NCBI GenBank assembly: GCA_017462015.1
Contig: JAFTRX010000057.1
Coordinates: 1-40,872, forward strand
From: Lentisphaeria bacterium
Lineage (GTDB): Bacteria > Verrucomicrobiota > Lentisphaeria > Victivallales > Victivallaceae
Length of the DNA: 40,872 nt
Direction: 5' to 3'
Shown here: piece by piece, positions 1-8,157 of the stretch
How the letters are laid out: every line of letters begins with the position of its first letter
How positions within the stretch are numbered: the first letter of the stretch is position 1
Notes under the pieces: model-generated
Told to the model about the DNA's origin: nothing
Databases searched by the model: none
The model's input: the letters and a program-made list of their open reading frames with translations, nothing else
Position numbers and translations under genes: made by a program

Positions 1-126
1 ACTGCTCGGCTTCCTCCGCCCGCGCTGAATTTCTTCAGCGCGTCCGCCGGCTGTTGACCGGCGGTTCGCTACGTCCAGCCTGCGCGCTCGGCGGCAACCG
101 CCTCGCATCACTATTCCAAGACGAGG
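1..126 (-). repeat. Dispersed repeat family A, left copy
   Basis: A GC-rich 126-bp sequence that is a close inverted copy (about 90% by eye) of 40239-40366. Read on the minus strand it starts about 15 nt after the TAA stop of the gene ending at 142, so it would lie in that gene's 3' untranslated RNA. It contains two strong hairpins that are also present in the other copy: a 9-bp CGCGCTGAA/TTCAGCGCG stem capped by a GAAA tetraloop, and a CCGCCGG/CCGGCGG stem with a 7-nt loop. This resembles a REP/BIME-like multi-hairpin element. The window edge cuts its outer end. Confidence 0.8.
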
Positions 127-141
127 TTTTGCAACAGCCCC

Positions 142-666
142 TTATTTTTTCCGGCATTCCAATTTTTTCAGCATCTCCCGGAATCCCTGCCGTATCTCCG
201 GGACATCTCCCTCGGCCGCGGAGTTGCAGCACATCATCACAAAAAAGAAAAATCCAAGAAACACCACCGGAAGAAATATCAGATACCAGACGATGCACGA
301 TGCGGCAACGCCCCAAATCAACGCAAATATGCAAAACGCGTATGCAACTCCCCGCAACCGGCTGTCCGGTGCAATAGTGATATGCAATACGGTCACATCA
401 TCGGATATTTTCTCACACTGGATTGCCAATTCCCCCCGCATGGAATTCCGGTGACCGCAAACCGGACACAAACGGAACGGATCATCCGGATGGCGGGTAA
501 AAATCATCGTCCTGCCCATCAAAAAAGAAGCCTTGATGACCTTCCACGAAAGTTTCGACGAATCAGGACACTCCTTTATAAGAGCCTGTTTCAGCGCCTC
601 CTCCGAAAGAGTTGTCCTCTCGCTGTACTCTTCGTAAGGTTGGAAAAAACGGTCTATGATCTTCAT
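142..666 (-). CDS. Small membrane protein with zinc-ribbon-like motif, unknown function
   Basis: Unrecognised 174-residue protein. A CPVCGHRNS motif near residues 70-78 looks like one half of a zinc ribbon, with a single further Cys about 14 residues later. Two closely spaced hydrophobic helices follow (roughly residues 110-150), then a short charged tail ending LKKLECRKK. I place the start at the ATG at 666 because GGAGAG lies 7 nt upstream; a longer frame from a GTG at 726 would begin inside a strong hairpin and has no such site. It is transcribed away from mraZ. No function can be assigned. Confidence 0.6.
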   Translation of the reverse strand: MKIIDRFFQPYEEYSERTTLSEEALKQALIKECPDSSKLSWKVIKASFLMGRTMIFTRHPDDPFRLCPVCGHRNSMRGELAIQCEKISDDVTVLHITIAPDSRLRGVAYAFCIFALIWGVAASCIVWYLIFLPVVFLGFFFFVMMCCNSAAEGDVPEIRQGFREMLKKLECRKK

Positions 667-707
667 CTCACTCTCCAATAAAATTTCCTGAATAATATAC
701 TTCCCGT

Positions 708-746
708 CCTCCGGAATTGCAAACACTTCCGGAGGGCTTTTTTTTA
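708..746 (+). terminator. Rho-independent terminator pointing toward mraZ
   Basis: CCTCCGGAA (708-716) pairs perfectly with TTCCGGAGG (727-735) across a 10-nt loop and is followed by GC and a run of nine T. It would stop plus-strand transcription coming from the left and so insulate the mraZ promoter. No plus-strand gene is visible upstream in the window. Confidence 0.75.
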
Positions 747-817
747 TGCAATGAGAGCTTCATCCGGGCAAATCTGACTTTTTTTGAAAAAAAATGGAAA
801 AATTTGCATAAAAAAGG

Positions 818-879
818 TTGACTTTTTCGATTTTTTGGCTAAATTAGGTAGATGTAGGGTAAAATAGGTATAAATAGGA
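818..879 (+). promoter_or_regulatory. mraZ promoter with four TAGG boxes (probable MraZ operator)
   Basis: TTGACT (818-823), a 16-bp spacer and TAAATT (840-845) form a sigma70-type promoter. From 845 the motif TAGG recurs at 845, 855, 865 and 875, exactly 10 bp apart, so all boxes lie on one face of the helix over the -10 and the start site. MraZ proteins are known to bind direct repeats (TGGGN with 5-nt spacers in Escherichia coli) in front of their own operon; the TAGGN-N5 array here has the same geometry with one base changed. The last box overlaps the mraZ ribosome-binding site. Confidence 0.75.
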
Positions 880-889
880 GCAAACTATC

Positions 890-1384
890 TTGACTATGGC
901 AGGAAATCTTTTCCCCGCACTCTTTGTCGGGAACTATGACCATGCGCTCGATGCGCAGGGTCGTGTCTGCCTGCCCAGCGACTGGCGCGATAAAGATGGT
1001 GAGACCGAACTGATAATGATACCTGCCCGCAGTAACGCGTTGCTCCTGTTACCGATAGCTACATTTATGGAATTCTGCGGCAAGGCGGCTAAACTCGCCA
1101 TTGCCAACCCCAAAATACAGATGGCTCTGGCGTACCTGGGCTCCGAATCCCGCCGCTGCCGCTGTGACAAACAGGGACGAATAGCACTGGATAAGGAGAA
1201 ACTTGCCTCCATCGGTGTCGATCGCAAGCTGAAAATGATCGGTGCGATCACTCACATCCGTATCTGTTCGCCGGAAAACTGGCAGCATCCGGAAAATCCG
1301 GACGACTGCCTCAACGAAATCCAGCAGGTCTGCGAAAGCAATGACGATTTTGCCGGTCTTTTGAGAGGAGTTCTGGAAAAATGA
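890..1384 (+). CDS. mraZ: Transcriptional regulator MraZ
   Basis: A 164-residue MraZ, an AbrB-like double-barrel DNA-binding protein that autoregulates the division and cell-wall cluster. The first half contains the typical GNYDHALDAQGRVCLPSDWR segment (about residues 13-32), and the second barrel the paired DKQGRIALDKEKL segment (about residues 92-104). The start is either TTG at 890 or ATG at 896: AGGAG at 876-880 is 9 nt from the TTG but 15 nt from the ATG, so the TTG fits better. Its last codons overlap the rsmH start (ATGA), implying translational coupling. The TAGG repeats upstream are the expected autoregulatory site. Confidence 0.93.
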   Translation: MTMAGNLFPALFVGNYDHALDAQGRVCLPSDWRDKDGETELIMIPARSNALLLLPIATFMEFCGKAAKLAIANPKIQMALAYLGSESRRCRCDKQGRIALDKEKLASIGVDRKLKMIGAITHIRICSPENWQHPENPDDCLNEIQQVCESNDDFAGLLRGVLEK

Positions 1385-2331
1385 GTGAAAATCTCAATCA
1401 ATTTCATCACCTTCCCGTACTCTACCGGGAGGTTCTGGAACATCTCACCTTCGATCCGGCACGTCCGGCGCGGCTCATCGACGGTACTGTCGGCGGCGGC
1501 GGTCACAGCAGTAAACTCTTGGAAAAATATCCTAAACTGGAACTGCTCGGTATCGACCGGGACGATATGGCTCTCAACGCCGCCAGAGAACGGTTGAGTT
1601 TTGCCTCCTCCCGGGCGACCCTCGTCAGGGGCAACTATTCCGAACTTGCCGCCATCGCCGTTGAACACGGCTGGGACAGTGTAGACGGGATATTGCTGGA
1701 TATCGGCGTATCCTCACCGCAGCTGGATTGCGCAGAACGCGGATTTTCCTGGCGTCAGGATGGGCCGTTGGATATGCGCATGGATCGCCGCAGCTCTTTG
1801 ACTGCCGGCAGATGGCTGAACAAGGCTTCTCAGGAAGAACTGGAACATGCCTTCCGCAACTACGGTGAACTTCATCAGGCAAGAAAACTTGCTCTGGCAG
1901 TTATGGAACGCCGGGAAACTTCACCGTTTGCCCGAACCGCAGATCTGGTGGAGATCGCGGATAAAGTAATGGGACGGGCGCGCCCCGGAAAGTTGCCGCA
2001 TCCGACATTGCTTTTTCAGGCGGTGCGCATTGCGGTCAACGATGAATTACGCCAACTGGAAATCGGTTTGAGCGAATCGGTAAAACTGCTCAGTTCCGGA
2101 GGACGGATCGGAGTTATAAGTTTTCACTCGCTGGAAGACCGGATCGTGAAGAATTTCTTCCGGGAAGAGAGCACGGAGTGCATTTGTCCGCCGAAATTGC
2201 CGGTGTGCTGCTGCAATCATAAAGCATCTCTCACTCTGGTCACACGCAAAGCTTTGTGTGCAACTAAAGCGGAACTGGAAGAAAATCCCCGCGCCGCATG
2301 TGCTAAATTCCGCGTGGCGCAACATGTTTAA
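1381..2331 (+). CDS. rsmH: 16S rRNA (cytosine(1402)-N(4))-methyltransferase
   Basis: A 316-residue RsmH (MraW), the SAM-dependent enzyme that methylates N4 of C1402 in 16S rRNA. The SAM-binding loop DGTVGGGGHS lies at about residues 34-43, followed by LLGIDRDDMAL, ILLDIGVSSPQLD and the C-terminal GGRIGVISFHSLEDRIVKNFF signature. Length and order of motifs are normal for the family. The start overlaps the mraZ stop by 4 nt. Second gene of the cluster, as in most bacteria. Confidence 0.97.
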   Translation: MSENLNQFHHLPVLYREVLEHLTFDPARPARLIDGTVGGGGHSSKLLEKYPKLELLGIDRDDMALNAARERLSFASSRATLVRGNYSELAAIAVEHGWDSVDGILLDIGVSSPQLDCAERGFSWRQDGPLDMRMDRRSSLTAGRWLNKASQEELEHAFRNYGELHQARKLALAVMERRETSPFARTADLVEIADKVMGRARPGKLPHPTLLFQAVRIAVNDELRQLEIGLSESVKLLSSGGRIGVISFHSLEDRIVKNFFREESTECICPPKLPVCCCNHKASLTLVTRKALCATKAELEENPRAACAKFRVAQHV

Positions 2332-2373
2332 ATATTGATAAAACAAAAAATTTACAGATACAGGAGAAAAAAA

Positions 2374-2823
2374 ATGAAAGTTTACCCGGGAACATCAACA
2401 CGAAGCAGACGGAGCAAAAGCTCTGCCCCCTCCGGCAGAAGCAACAACACCTTTTTCGTCTATCTTACCACTTTGACCACCTTTGTGACGGTTATCGGGG
2501 TTTGCGGTCTTTTCTTCATGTTCTACATGTCGCTCATTCAGGAAAGCCGCAATATCGACCAGAAAATCGACAACGTAAAAAGCCAGATCGCCGATACCAA
2601 CCGCAGCATCAAAACGCTGGAAGATGAGTATGCCAAACTCTCCAATCTGACCCATATCAGCGCCAAGATCCGGCAATTCCGGCTGCCGCTGGTTGAAGCC
2701 GGTCATCACCAGATCCGCAACCGCGAGATGGAAATTCTGACTCCGCTTCAGGCGATGCAGGTCAGATTTCCGGAAAGCCGCCGGGGAAGTGTTGCCCGGA
2801 ACAACCATTTGCGGCGTTACTGA
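2374..2823 (+). CDS. ftsL: FtsL-like divisome protein
   Basis: A 149-residue bitopic membrane protein: a basic, Ser-rich cytoplasmic tail (about residues 1-28), one transmembrane helix (about 31-55) and a heptad-rich periplasmic coiled coil (about 57-90). This layout, and its place between rsmH and ftsI, are those of FtsL, which links FtsB and FtsQ to the septal synthase; the sequence itself is poorly conserved across phyla, so the call rests on layout and position. The ATG at 2374 is chosen because AGGAGA lies 8 nt upstream. It may also be annotated as a generic 'cell division protein'. Confidence 0.72.
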   Translation: MKVYPGTSTRSRRSKSSAPSGRSNNTFFVYLTTLTTFVTVIGVCGLFFMFYMSLIQESRNIDQKIDNVKSQIADTNRSIKTLEDEYAKLSNLTHISAKIRQFRLPLVEAGHHQIRNREMEILTPLQAMQVRFPESRRGSVARNNHLRRY

Positions 2824-2864
2824 AACTCTCTTTCTCCTGTTCTGTATAAAATCCGGGGGCGCTA

Positions 2865-4721
2865 ATGGCAATACTCTTCAACAAAGTGCGGTTACGCATA
2901 ATTGTTATCTCCTGTTTATGGATACCGATACTGGGGTGTTTCATCTGGCGCGCATATCACATTCAAATCCAGCGCAACAAAGAACTTAAAGCGAAAGCTA
3001 CGGCAAAATATTCCACCGAAGTCAAGCTCTCCGGCAAACGCGGTGAAATTTTTGATATCGACGGCAATCTTCTTGTTTCCAATCTGCCCAAAGTCACGAT
3101 TGCCGTATCTCCCTACGATTCCGTCCATGCCGCTTTTTTTCATTATGAAAAATCCAACAACAAAAAGAAGCGGGCTATGGCAGACGAACTGCGCGAGCAG
3201 AGACGCCGCAAACTGGCGGTGATATTTTCTCAAGTGTTCAACAAACCGGTAATGTACTATTACCAGGAGTTGAAGCCGATGACCACCACGGTAAAAAACG
3301 GCAAAACGGTCGTCATCAAACATCAATATCTGCTCCTTGACCGGGAGGCAGACCGGGAGTTGGCTGACCGGCTGAAAAAAATGCTCAAATCCTCGAAAAT
3401 CTCCACGGCGGCGTTCCGGTTCAAAAACATCTATGTCCGCAACCATCCCAAAGGTACGCTCGCCGCCGATCTGCTGGGCTACACCGACGTGGTCAACGAC
3501 CGGGAAGTTGCCAAAGGCGGATTGGAAAGTGCACTCAACACACGCATGAAAAGTACCGATGGCCGCCACGCCTACGAACGGGGCAGAAGGGGGCATATCC
3601 TCTCCTACGGCAAACAGGATTTTGATGCCGCCACCGACGGCAAGGATGTGTTTCTGACCATAAGGGAAAATATACAGGCAATTCTGGAAGAGGAATTGGA
3701 CAAATGTTTTGCCGAATGGAGACCGGACAACATTTACGCCGCTATTGCCGACCCGCGCACCGGCGATGTTCTGGCACTTGCCCAACGCCCGACCTGGAAC
3801 CCCTCCGACCGTACCACCTTTGTCAAAAATCAGACCGGAACCAGATTTGCCTCCGAAATCTACGAACCCGGTTCCGTATTCAAACCTTTCTTTGTCGGCA
3901 AAGCCCTTGACTGGGGCGTGGTCACGCCGGGAGAACGGGTCAACTGTGAACGCGGAACCTGGATATATGCCGGAAAAAAACTCAGCGATGTCGGCAGATA
4001 TGAAAATCTGACGATAGGTGAAGTTTTGAAAAAATCCAGTAATATCGGTTCAGCAAAAATCGGGTTGAAAATGGGTGAGCTGCGCCAGAACGAAGTGCGC
4101 CGTCTCTTCGGCTTCGGTCAGAAAACCGGACTTCCGTTTATCCGGGAAAGTAAAGGAAACATGCTCATCCTTCCCCGGGAAAAGGTTGCCGCCACCCGCG
4201 TTCCCATCGGTTATGGAACCAACGTCACCATGCTGCAGTTACTGCGGGGATATTGCGCCATAGCTACCGGCAAGCTGCCGAAACTCAACATCATCGACCG
4301 TTACCGCGATTCCGAAAGCGGCAGAGAATACCTCGTCCAGCGGGAAGAGCCGACACCGGTTTTTGAAAACAGTCAGGCACACCGGCAACTGGTGGAAATG
4401 CTGTGTACTGTCACCGCCAAAGACGGAACCGGCAAAAGAGCCGCCATCCCCGGATATGAAGTGGCGGGAAAAACCGGTACTGCACGCAAACACCTGCCCA
4501 AACTCGGATATAAAGGCAATAAAGCTTATTATACCAGTTTCGCCGGATTCGTTCCGGCAAAACGTCCGGAACTGGTCATGGTCATCACCGTGGACTATCC
4601 CCGCGGTCCGGGTGTCGGCGGCGGAACCGTTGCCGCACCGGTCTTCAAAAGGACGATGGAGCGGGTGTTGAAGGTGATGCTCGTCCCCCCGGATTTCCCG
4701 GAAGACATAAAAAAACCATAA
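2865..4721 (+). CDS. ftsI: Septal peptidoglycan transpeptidase FtsI (class B PBP)
   Basis: A 618-residue class B penicillin-binding protein that cross-links septal peptidoglycan together with FtsW. One N-terminal transmembrane anchor (about residues 9-31) precedes the dimerisation domain with the typical KRGEIFDIDGNLL segment. Transpeptidase motifs are complete: SVFK with nucleophile Ser337 and Lys340, SSN at 391-393, and KTG at 536-538. There is no PASTA domain. It starts 41 nt after ftsL. The usual next genes of this cluster (murE, murF, mraY, murD, ftsW) do not follow; a new promoter and a pseudopilin begin within 90 bp, and no obvious terminator separates them. Confidence 0.93.
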   Translation: MAILFNKVRLRIIVISCLWIPILGCFIWRAYHIQIQRNKELKAKATAKYSTEVKLSGKRGEIFDIDGNLLVSNLPKVTIAVSPYDSVHAAFFHYEKSNNKKKRAMADELREQRRRKLAVIFSQVFNKPVMYYYQELKPMTTTVKNGKTVVIKHQYLLLDREADRELADRLKKMLKSSKISTAAFRFKNIYVRNHPKGTLAADLLGYTDVVNDREVAKGGLESALNTRMKSTDGRHAYERGRRGHILSYGKQDFDAATDGKDVFLTIRENIQAILEEELDKCFAEWRPDNIYAAIADPRTGDVLALAQRPTWNPSDRTTFVKNQTGTRFASEIYEPGSVFKPFFVGKALDWGVVTPGERVNCERGTWIYAGKKLSDVGRYENLTIGEVLKKSSNIGSAKIGLKMGELRQNEVRRLFGFGQKTGLPFIRESKGNMLILPREKVAATRVPIGYGTNVTMLQLLRGYCAIATGKLPKLNIIDRYRDSESGREYLVQREEPTPVFENSQAHRQLVEMLCTVTAKDGTGKRAAIPGYEVAGKTGTARKHLPKLGYKGNKAYYTSFAGFVPAKRPELVMVITVDYPRGPGVGGGTVAAPVFKRTMERVLKVMLVPPDFPEDIKKP

Positions 4722-4737
4722 AAAAATTCGCAGAGAC

Positions 4738-4766
4738 TTGTATTTTTCCCGGAGATGTGGTATACT
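4738..4766 (+). promoter_or_regulatory. Promoter of the pseudopilin-DUF4838-GH operon
   Basis: TTGTAT (4738-4743), a 17-bp spacer and TATACT (4761-4766) form a good sigma70-type promoter between ftsI and the pseudopilin gene. Confidence 0.65.
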
Positions 4767-4807
4767 TTAAATGGTGAACTGTAAACCTATATCCGGGAGA
4801 AGAAATC

Positions 4808-5497
4808 ATGACTTCAAAAAAATCGGCATTCACGCTTATCGAATTATTGGTAGTTATAGCTATTATAGCTATTTTGGCAGCAATATTGCTGCCCGCTCTG
4901 CAGAGCGCCCGGGCGCGCGGTATCCAATCCAATTGTGCAAACAGTATCAATCAGATGGGAAAAATGACACTGCTTTATACCGCTGATTATGACGGTTGGA
5001 AACCTTACGGCACGGGCGATTTCGGTATCTGGTCGCTGCTGACTAAATATTTCAATCGCAAAAATGCCGCAAAGGCGTCTGCCGGTAAAACTCCGTATTA
5101 CGGCAGAGAACAGGTTCCGCATTACTGGTGTCCGGGACAGTACGACAACCCCCGCACCACCAAAGACACCACCCATGAAGTCTACTATGTTCCGCCGCGC
5201 GGCTTCAGTGATGCAAACTACAACTTTAAAGTTTCCCGTATCCGCAAGCCGGGACAGAAATATATGTATCTGGAAGGTTCTCACACCACTCAAAGTGTTG
5301 CAACACTGCGCTATGAAGATGTGCGCCACGCATTCCCGCATCCGGCAAACCGGGCGATGAATGTGGTTTTCTGGGATGGACACACCGAAAACCGTCCGTT
5401 CCAGTTCCCCTATTTCTCGGTCAAAGCCATTACCAATAACGATAAAAACGTCGAACGCAATCTGGTCAGCCCCCGCTGGTATGATGCGTTACTTTAA
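4808..5497 (+). CDS. Pseudopilin with type IV prepilin signal, WDGH C-terminus
   Basis: A 229-residue protein with a short basic leader (7 residues), then the prepilin methylation segment beginning at Phe8 with Glu at +5 and a long hydrophobic helix (about residues 8-31). The expected peptidase cut is Ala7|Phe8; Ala rather than Gly at -1 is unusual. The globular half carries [21 protein letters not shown] and ends in VVFWDGHTE, the 'H-X9-DG' type tail seen in pseudopilin-like proteins of Lentisphaerota and Planctomycetota. A GGGAGAAG ribosome-binding site precedes the ATG. It is followed after 18 bp by a DUF4838 gene, so it heads an operon of exported carbohydrate-active proteins. No type II secretion or pilus assembly genes are nearby. 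Confidence 0.85.
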   Translation: MTSKKSAFTLIELLVVIAIIAILAAILLPALQSARARGIQSNCANSINQMGKMTLLYTADYDGWKPYGTGDFGIWSLLTKYFNRKNAAKASAGKTPYYGREQVPHYWCPGQYDNPRTTKDTTHEVYYVPPRGFSDANYNFKVSRIRKPGQKYMYLEGSHTTQSVATLRYEDVRHAFPHPANRAMNVVFWDGHTENRPFQFPYFSVKAITNNDKNVERNLVSPRWYDALL

Positions 5498-5515
5498 ATT
5501 GCAGGAGATAAAAAA

Positions 5516-8116
5516 GTGAAAAAAATTTTTATTGTATTTGTTGCATTTTTTGCAGTATTTGCCCTTGCCGCAACCGGGAAACCGGTTGCAGTATTCGGTC
5601 ACCCGGGCGATGTAAAGTCCATAAGTACCGGTGTTCTGCAGCCGGCGAACATCGCGTTTGAAAAGCCGCAAAAATGGCTGACTCCGGCGGAAATGAGTAA
5701 GTATTCCGTGATATACTTCGGAGAAAGACGCCCCGCCGGAGCATTGTACTCTGCGGCACTGGAAAATTTTGTCAAAGATGGCGGTACCGTGATTTTCACC
5801 GGCAGTGCCGTTGTCAGTTTCACCGGCAAGACGCGGGATTTGAGCAAAGCGGCAAACTTCCTCGGTTTCAGTTATGCCGCCAACATGAACAAGGTCAAAG
5901 TTTCCGCTGTCGAATTCAACAACAGTGCCATTGCCAAAGAGTTGGGTTTCGCCGGAAAAAAGGAGATGTGGAACACCGGCTTCAACGTTGCCGCAACCGA
6001 AATAAAAGGCGCACAGGTCGTTGCCCTTATGTCGACAGCCCGGGGCAGCAAACCGGCGGCGATCACCGTCAACAAGGTCGGCAAAGGTGAAGTCTGGTGG
6101 GTGACACCCATATATTTCCGCTTTGTCAGCGTGCAGAAAAATACCGGATTTGCGGATGAAGAGGGGCGTTTCATCCTCACTGAAAGCGGAAAAAACATCG
6201 AAGCACTCAAACAGCTCTATCTGGCAATTTTCCGCCGCAACAAAAATATCAGGGAAAGCGCGCCCGTCAAAAGTACATGGGGCACCCTCCCCCTCGGCGG
6301 CAAAGGAACTCTTACCTATTCCGGAAAATTCAAAAACCATCCGGTGTTCAAAGATGCCGCGCCCGTGTTGAAAAATGCATTCAAATTGAGTGACAACGGT
6401 AATGCCGTCGCGCAAATCATCGTCACCGACCGTAAACTCCGCCCCCTCGGTGCTGAATTGAAGTATCATCTCGATGCCATTACCGGCGGAAAATTCGCCG
6501 TCAGCTCCAAACGGACACCGGGAAAACCGGCGCTGATCCTTGACAACTCCCAACCGTCCAACCGGGTCATTATCAAAACATCCAAAGATACCGTCACCTT
6601 CCAGGGCAACGTTTCCATGGCAGTCTACTACTATCTGGAAAAACTCGGCTGCCGTTATCTGTGGCCGGGTAAACTGGGAAAAATCATCCCCAAAAAACCA
6701 ACTCTGTTCACCCCGGAACTCAACTTTGATGCCGCTCCGCTTCTGGGCGTGCGGCGCATCCGTCACGGCGGTAAACTCGGGGAACGCGGCATGCTCGGTC
6801 TCAAGCGGTGCGGTATCACCGATTTCAAAGCGGTGACCAAAGCACGCAGTGCGGTCTATCTTGATGCCAAAGATAACGCCAATTTTTACGAATGGCACGG
6901 TATCGGAGGTTCGCTTCCGTACAGCTGGGGACACACATTCGGTTCTTATTACACCCGCTACGGCAAAACCAACCCCGACTTCTTTGCGCTTCAGCCGGAT
7001 GGCACCCGCAGCCAGGCAGCACACCCTGATCGCAGCCGCCTCTGCATGAGCAATGAAAAACTTATAAAAACGGTCGCCGCCAATTTGATTTCCGCATTTA
7101 AGAAGAAACCGAAAATGCAGGCTTTGTCCGTCTGTCTCAACGATGGCGGCAGAGCGCGCTTCTGCATGTGCAAAGATTGCCGCAAACTCGATCCGGAAAA
7201 CGCCGCGGTCAACAGATTGTCATTCAATATCAAAGGTATTCCGACTGCGGTGAAGTACGTTCATCTTACTGACCGCGTCATCCATTTCAGCAACCGCATC
7301 GCCGAAGAGGTCAACAAAGTCCTCCCCGGCAAAAAAGTAACGGTCTACGTTTACAGCTGTTACTCAGCCCCTCCGGTGAAGGTCAAGCCTTCGCCCTCGC
7401 TGGTTCTGCTTTCCACTGCGATGAACTACACTACCGATGATGCCCGGAACTCCGCTCTGAAGACCATCGCTTCCCTCGGAGAATTCGGCAATGAACTTTT
7501 GTGGCGCCCCAACGCCCTGCGCGGCTTCGGCAACATTCTCGCTCCGCAGAATTACGCCCGCCGCATGTTTGAAGACACTGAGCTTTTGAAAGCCAACAAT
7601 CTGCGCGGCACCGATTTCGACTGCAACGAACAGCACTGGAGCTGCAAAGGTCTCGTCTATTACGCCTTGAGCAAGGCGCTGTGGAACCCTGACCGCTTGA
7701 GCTACGATGCCATCGTTGATGATTACTGCAGAGCCGGTTTCGGGAAAGCGGCTCCCCATGTCAAAGAATATTACACAAAACTGGAAAAAATCTTCGATGA
7801 TGCCGCCTCGCGCAAAGTCGATTACTGCGAAGCACTCACAATGGAAAAGATCGGAGAACTTGATGCGCTGCTGAAGCAGGCGGATGCAGCCGCAGATAAC
7901 GCCGATGACAAAGCTCGCGTAAAGTTCCTCCAGCTGGGGCTGGATGCCGGACGTTTCGCCACCGGGCTGTACAATGCCAACAAAGCCCGTGACACCCAAA
8001 AGTACAAGGCGCTTCAAATTGAATACCGTAAATTCATCCAGAAAAATGCGATTGAATCTCCGTTGTCATTCAACCCCGGAAACATCGGTTTCCGTACCCG
8101 CTTCATATTCAGATGA
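5516..8116 (+). CDS. Exported DUF4838 protein with ThuA/GATase-like N-terminal domain
   Basis: An 866-residue exported protein. It starts at a GTG (5516) with AGGAG 8 nt upstream and has a Sec signal peptide (about residues 1-19). Residues about 22-210 look like a ThuA/class I glutamine-amidotransferase-like flavodoxin fold (YSVIYFGERRPAG, VKDGGTVIFTGSAVV, VGKGEVWWVTPIYFR). Residues about 295-385 resemble the N-terminal domain found ahead of alpha-glucuronidase-type barrels (AVYYYLEKLGCRYLWPG), and the remainder matches the DUF4838 architecture, a presumed TIM-barrel glycosidase region with CLNDGGRARFCMCKDCRKLDP at about residues 540-560. DUF4838 has no settled substrate as far as I know. It sits between the pseudopilin and the GH123-like gene. 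Confidence 0.75.
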   Translation: MKKIFIVFVAFFAVFALAATGKPVAVFGHPGDVKSISTGVLQPANIAFEKPQKWLTPAEMSKYSVIYFGERRPAGALYSAALENFVKDGGTVIFTGSAVVSFTGKTRDLSKAANFLGFSYAANMNKVKVSAVEFNNSAIAKELGFAGKKEMWNTGFNVAATEIKGAQVVALMSTARGSKPAAITVNKVGKGEVWWVTPIYFRFVSVQKNTGFADEEGRFILTESGKNIEALKQLYLAIFRRNKNIRESAPVKSTWGTLPLGGKGTLTYSGKFKNHPVFKDAAPVLKNAFKLSDNGNAVAQIIVTDRKLRPLGAELKYHLDAITGGKFAVSSKRTPGKPALILDNSQPSNRVIIKTSKDTVTFQGNVSMAVYYYLEKLGCRYLWPGKLGKIIPKKPTLFTPELNFDAAPLLGVRRIRHGGKLGERGMLGLKRCGITDFKAVTKARSAVYLDAKDNANFYEWHGIGGSLPYSWGHTFGSYYTRYGKTNPDFFALQPDGTRSQAAHPDRSRLCMSNEKLIKTVAANLISAFKKKPKMQALSVCLNDGGRARFCMCKDCRKLDPENAAVNRLSFNIKGIPTAVKYVHLTDRVIHFSNRIAEEVNKVLPGKKVTVYVYSCYSAPPVKVKPSPSLVLLSTAMNYTTDDARNSALKTIASLGEFGNELLWRPNALRGFGNILAPQNYARRMFEDTELLKANNLRGTDFDCNEQHWSCKGLVYYALSKALWNPDRLSYDAIVDDYCRAGFGKAAPHVKEYYTKLEKIFDDAASRKVDYCEALTMEKIGELDALLKQADAAADNADDKARVKFLQLGLDAGRFATGLYNANKARDTQKYKALQIEYRKFIQKNAIESPLSFNPGNIGFRTRFIFR

Positions 8117-8157
8117 TCACAAAATTGCCATAACTTATAAAAAGGAATAACAACAAG

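Noticed and set aside
142-726. GTG start at 726 for the small membrane protein
   Set aside because: It lies inside the loop of a strong terminator hairpin and lacks a ribosome-binding site; ATG at 666 has GGAGAG.
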